From positions 372,001 to 436,000 of the forward strand of contig CAWIJV010000003.1 in NCBI GenBank assembly GCA_963836585.1: DNA of 64,000 nt, in the 5' to 3' direction. This document shows, piece by piece, positions 62,965 to 64,000 of the stretch (positions within the stretch are counted from its first letter, which is position 1; every line of letters starts with the position of its first letter). Source of the stretch: BTUB01 sp963836585 (GTDB lineage: Bacteria > Babelota > Babeliae > Babelales > Vermiphilaceae). The notes under the pieces were generated by a model that was not told where the DNA came from, searched no databases, and saw only the letters and a list, made by a program, of their open reading frames with translations. The translations under genes were made by a program, and so were the position numbers.

Positions 62965-63651
62965 ATGATCATTACTATCGATGGGCCATCGGTGAGTGGC
63001 AAAACAACCGTTGCCCGCATGTTGGCGCGGCATTTGCAGTATCAGTATCTTGCCTCCGGACTATTATTTCGTGGATTGGCGTACGCATTAACGCATGCAT
63101 TGCATTACACTGAATCTACACTGGCCCATGCCACTTTTGATGATATTGCCGCAGCGCTATCGCCGCAGATTTTTAAGTATGAATATTCTTGCCAAGTGGG
63201 CGAGCGATTATTTTTCAAGGGCACTGATATCACGGCGCTCTTGGCGGATGAGAAAATTGGTATGGGTGCTTCATTGATCGGTTCCAATCCTTTTGCGCGC
63301 GCCGGATTGGCAGCGCTGCAACATGCTATTGCGGATAATAAAAATACCGTGACTGACGGCCGCGATGCTGGTTCAGTTATTTTTCCGTGCGCCGCATTTA
63401 AATTTTTTTTGACTGCCTCCTTGGAGGAGCGGGCCATGCGTTGGCAAAAAAATCAGCAGGCAAAGGGCAGGGCGATCAGCATTGAGCAGGCCCACAGTGA
63501 AATTAGCGAGCGGGATGCACGCGATAGCAATCGGCCGGTGGCGCCGCTGCGCGTGCCTGAAGGAGCGGTGATTATTGATAGCTCCGGCTTGCGTGCAGAG
63601 CAGGTTTTGCAAAAAATGTTGGATGTTATTGAGAATAAACCGTCCGCCTAA
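62965..63651 (+). CDS. cmk: Cytidylate kinase
   Basis: A 228-residue kinase of CMP and dCMP. The P-loop is IDGPSVSGKTTVARMLA, then YLASGLLFRGLAYAL, the DGRDAGSVIFPCAAFKFFL motif, ERAMRW, and the lid ERDARDSNRPVAPL. The usual DGRDIGTVVFP is DGRDAGSVIFP, a conservative change. It starts at ATG 62965. A hairpin (63637-63662) overlaps the stop. Confidence 0.95.
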   Translation: MIITIDGPSVSGKTTVARMLARHLQYQYLASGLLFRGLAYALTHALHYTESTLAHATFDDIAAALSPQIFKYEYSCQVGERLFFKGTDITALLADEKIGMGASLIGSNPFARAGLAALQHAIADNKNTVTDGRDAGSVIFPCAAFKFFLTASLEERAMRWQKNQQAKGRAISIEQAHSEISERDARDSNRPVAPLRVPEGAVIIDSSGLRAEQVLQKMLDVIENKPSA

Positions 63652-63662
63652 GCGAACGGTTT
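63637..63662 (+). terminator. Hairpin over the cmk stop
   Basis: AAACCGT-C-CGC-CTAA-GCG-A-ACGGTTT forms a 10-bp stem with one mismatch around the TAA stop. There is no clear T-run, so termination strength is uncertain. Its CCG/GCGAACGG sequence resembles the dispersed repeats. Confidence 0.5.
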
Positions 63663-63694
63663 ATGTAAATTCTCGGCGAGTTTACGAGCCGATT

Positions 63695-63832
63695 CTAGTA
63701 ATTATATTCAGTATCATCATACTGATAATCCGGCGTAGCCGGATGACATTTCATGCACCGAGGAATTGGGCGGTTCCAGCAACAGCCGGGCGCCAGCAAT
63801 AGTGCGGCGAGTGCAAAAAAAACCGCTTTCAT
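63695..63832 (-). CDS. Tiny lipoprotein-like protein with a CxxCH motif
   Basis: A 45-residue protein whose ATG (63832) overlaps the stop of the aquaporin gene (ATGA), so the two are coupled. The N-terminus (KAVFFALAALLLAPGC) ends in a lipobox-like APGC, and a CC pair follows. The mature part contains CMKCH, the form of a c-type heme-binding site, and a Tyr/Asp-rich tail (YQYDDTEYNY). It could instead be a metal-binding or purely structural peptide. Part of its coding region (ATCCGGCGTAGCCGGAT) is a palindrome like the dispersed repeats. Confidence 0.5.
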   Translation of the reverse strand: MKAVFFALAALLLAPGCCWNRPIPRCMKCHPATPDYQYDDTEYNY

Positions 63833-64000
63833 CGTTCATCATCAGGTATCAAGTGATGGAACACATAGGATGCCACAAACGCGCCCAAGAGGCCGCCCGC
63901 AACATATAATCCTACATTTTTCCAGACGACAGCAACCCCTTTGAATAGGCCCAAAAGATTGGCGCCTACGGAGATTGCCGGGTTAAACAAGCCACCCGAA
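63829..64000 (-). CDS. MIP-family aquaporin/glycerol channel (C-terminal end; rest beyond window)
   Basis: The minus strand from 63999 reads SGGLFNPAISVGANLLGLF, the second NPA box of the aquaporin family. A last membrane helix (GLYVAGGLLGAFVASYVF) and a short polar tail (HHLIPDDER) follow. The N-terminal half lies outside the window. The NPA motif and following helix are clear, but selectivity cannot be judged from this part. Confidence 0.8.
   Translation of the reverse strand, partial: SGGLFNPAISVGANLLGLFKGVAVVWKNVGLYVAGGLLGAFVASYVFHHLIPDDER

Overview
The window is a dense bacterial chromosome segment, about 45% GC by eye. It carries housekeeping genes (gltX, metG, lysS, gyrB, tilS, tadA, rpsI, glmS, cmk, recJ, dnaJ, lepB, HU and three tRNAs) alongside many secreted proteins of unknown function and several eukaryote-like proteins. 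No rRNA or taxonomic marker settles the host. The gene style (BTB/Skp1-like plus leucine-rich-repeat proteins, cPLA2-like phospholipases, many short secreted orphans, an IscU/Suf iron-sulfur set, no biosynthetic operons) suggests a host-dependent bacterium of the Candidatus Dependentiae (TM6) kind. That assignment is inference.

Layout. 1-4.6 kb: a tandem family of secreted proteins joining an Skp1/BTB-like domain, leucine-rich repeats and a C-terminal membrane hairpin; one copy is broken. A secreted M48 protease follows. 5.5-12.4 kb: gltX, a degenerate acylphosphatase-fold protein, and a polyamine-type ABC transporter (potABCD) led by a His-rich membrane protein. 12.5-18.5 kb: lipoprotein, DUF1016 nuclease, metG, lepB inside a 177-bp inverted repeat, rhodanese, tRNA-Cys and tRNA-Leu. 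18.6-21.3 kb: HU and a PilB/GspE-type ATPase divided into two genes. 22-32.4 kb: sufCBDS, with the scaffold gene sufU displaced about 6 kb downstream by secreted and membrane genes. 32.4-45.2 kb: nurA, dnaJ, a TonB-like protein, tilS, gyrB, tadA, a DksA-like gene, tRNA-Thr, rpsI and glmS. 45.2-49.8 kb: an IS256 relic, a C-terminal processing protease, a FtsB-like protein, superoxide dismutase and lysS. 49.8-55.1 kb: a DUF4143 ATPase and two tandem cPLA2-like phospholipases. 55.1-60.4 kb: a very large repeat fibre gene ending in a peptidase S74 chaperone, broken by an IS5-family insertion whose target duplication lets the original signal peptide be rebuilt. 60.5-64 kb: recJ, a DUF433/DUF5615 toxin-antitoxin-like pair, cmk, a tiny lipoprotein and the end of an aquaporin.

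Three themes cross the window. (1) Small dispersed repeats lie between genes and also sit in frame inside proteins (metG linker, TonB-like protein, fibre). (2) Single-base indels, several in homopolymers, break metG, lysS, glmS, ctpA and potD; three of these are normally essential, so assembly error is the leading explanation. (3) Many unrelated secreted proteins have a methionine just after the signal-peptide core (AMEP-like), which may be a lineage-specific export signature.

All calls come from reading the sequence. No database search was run.
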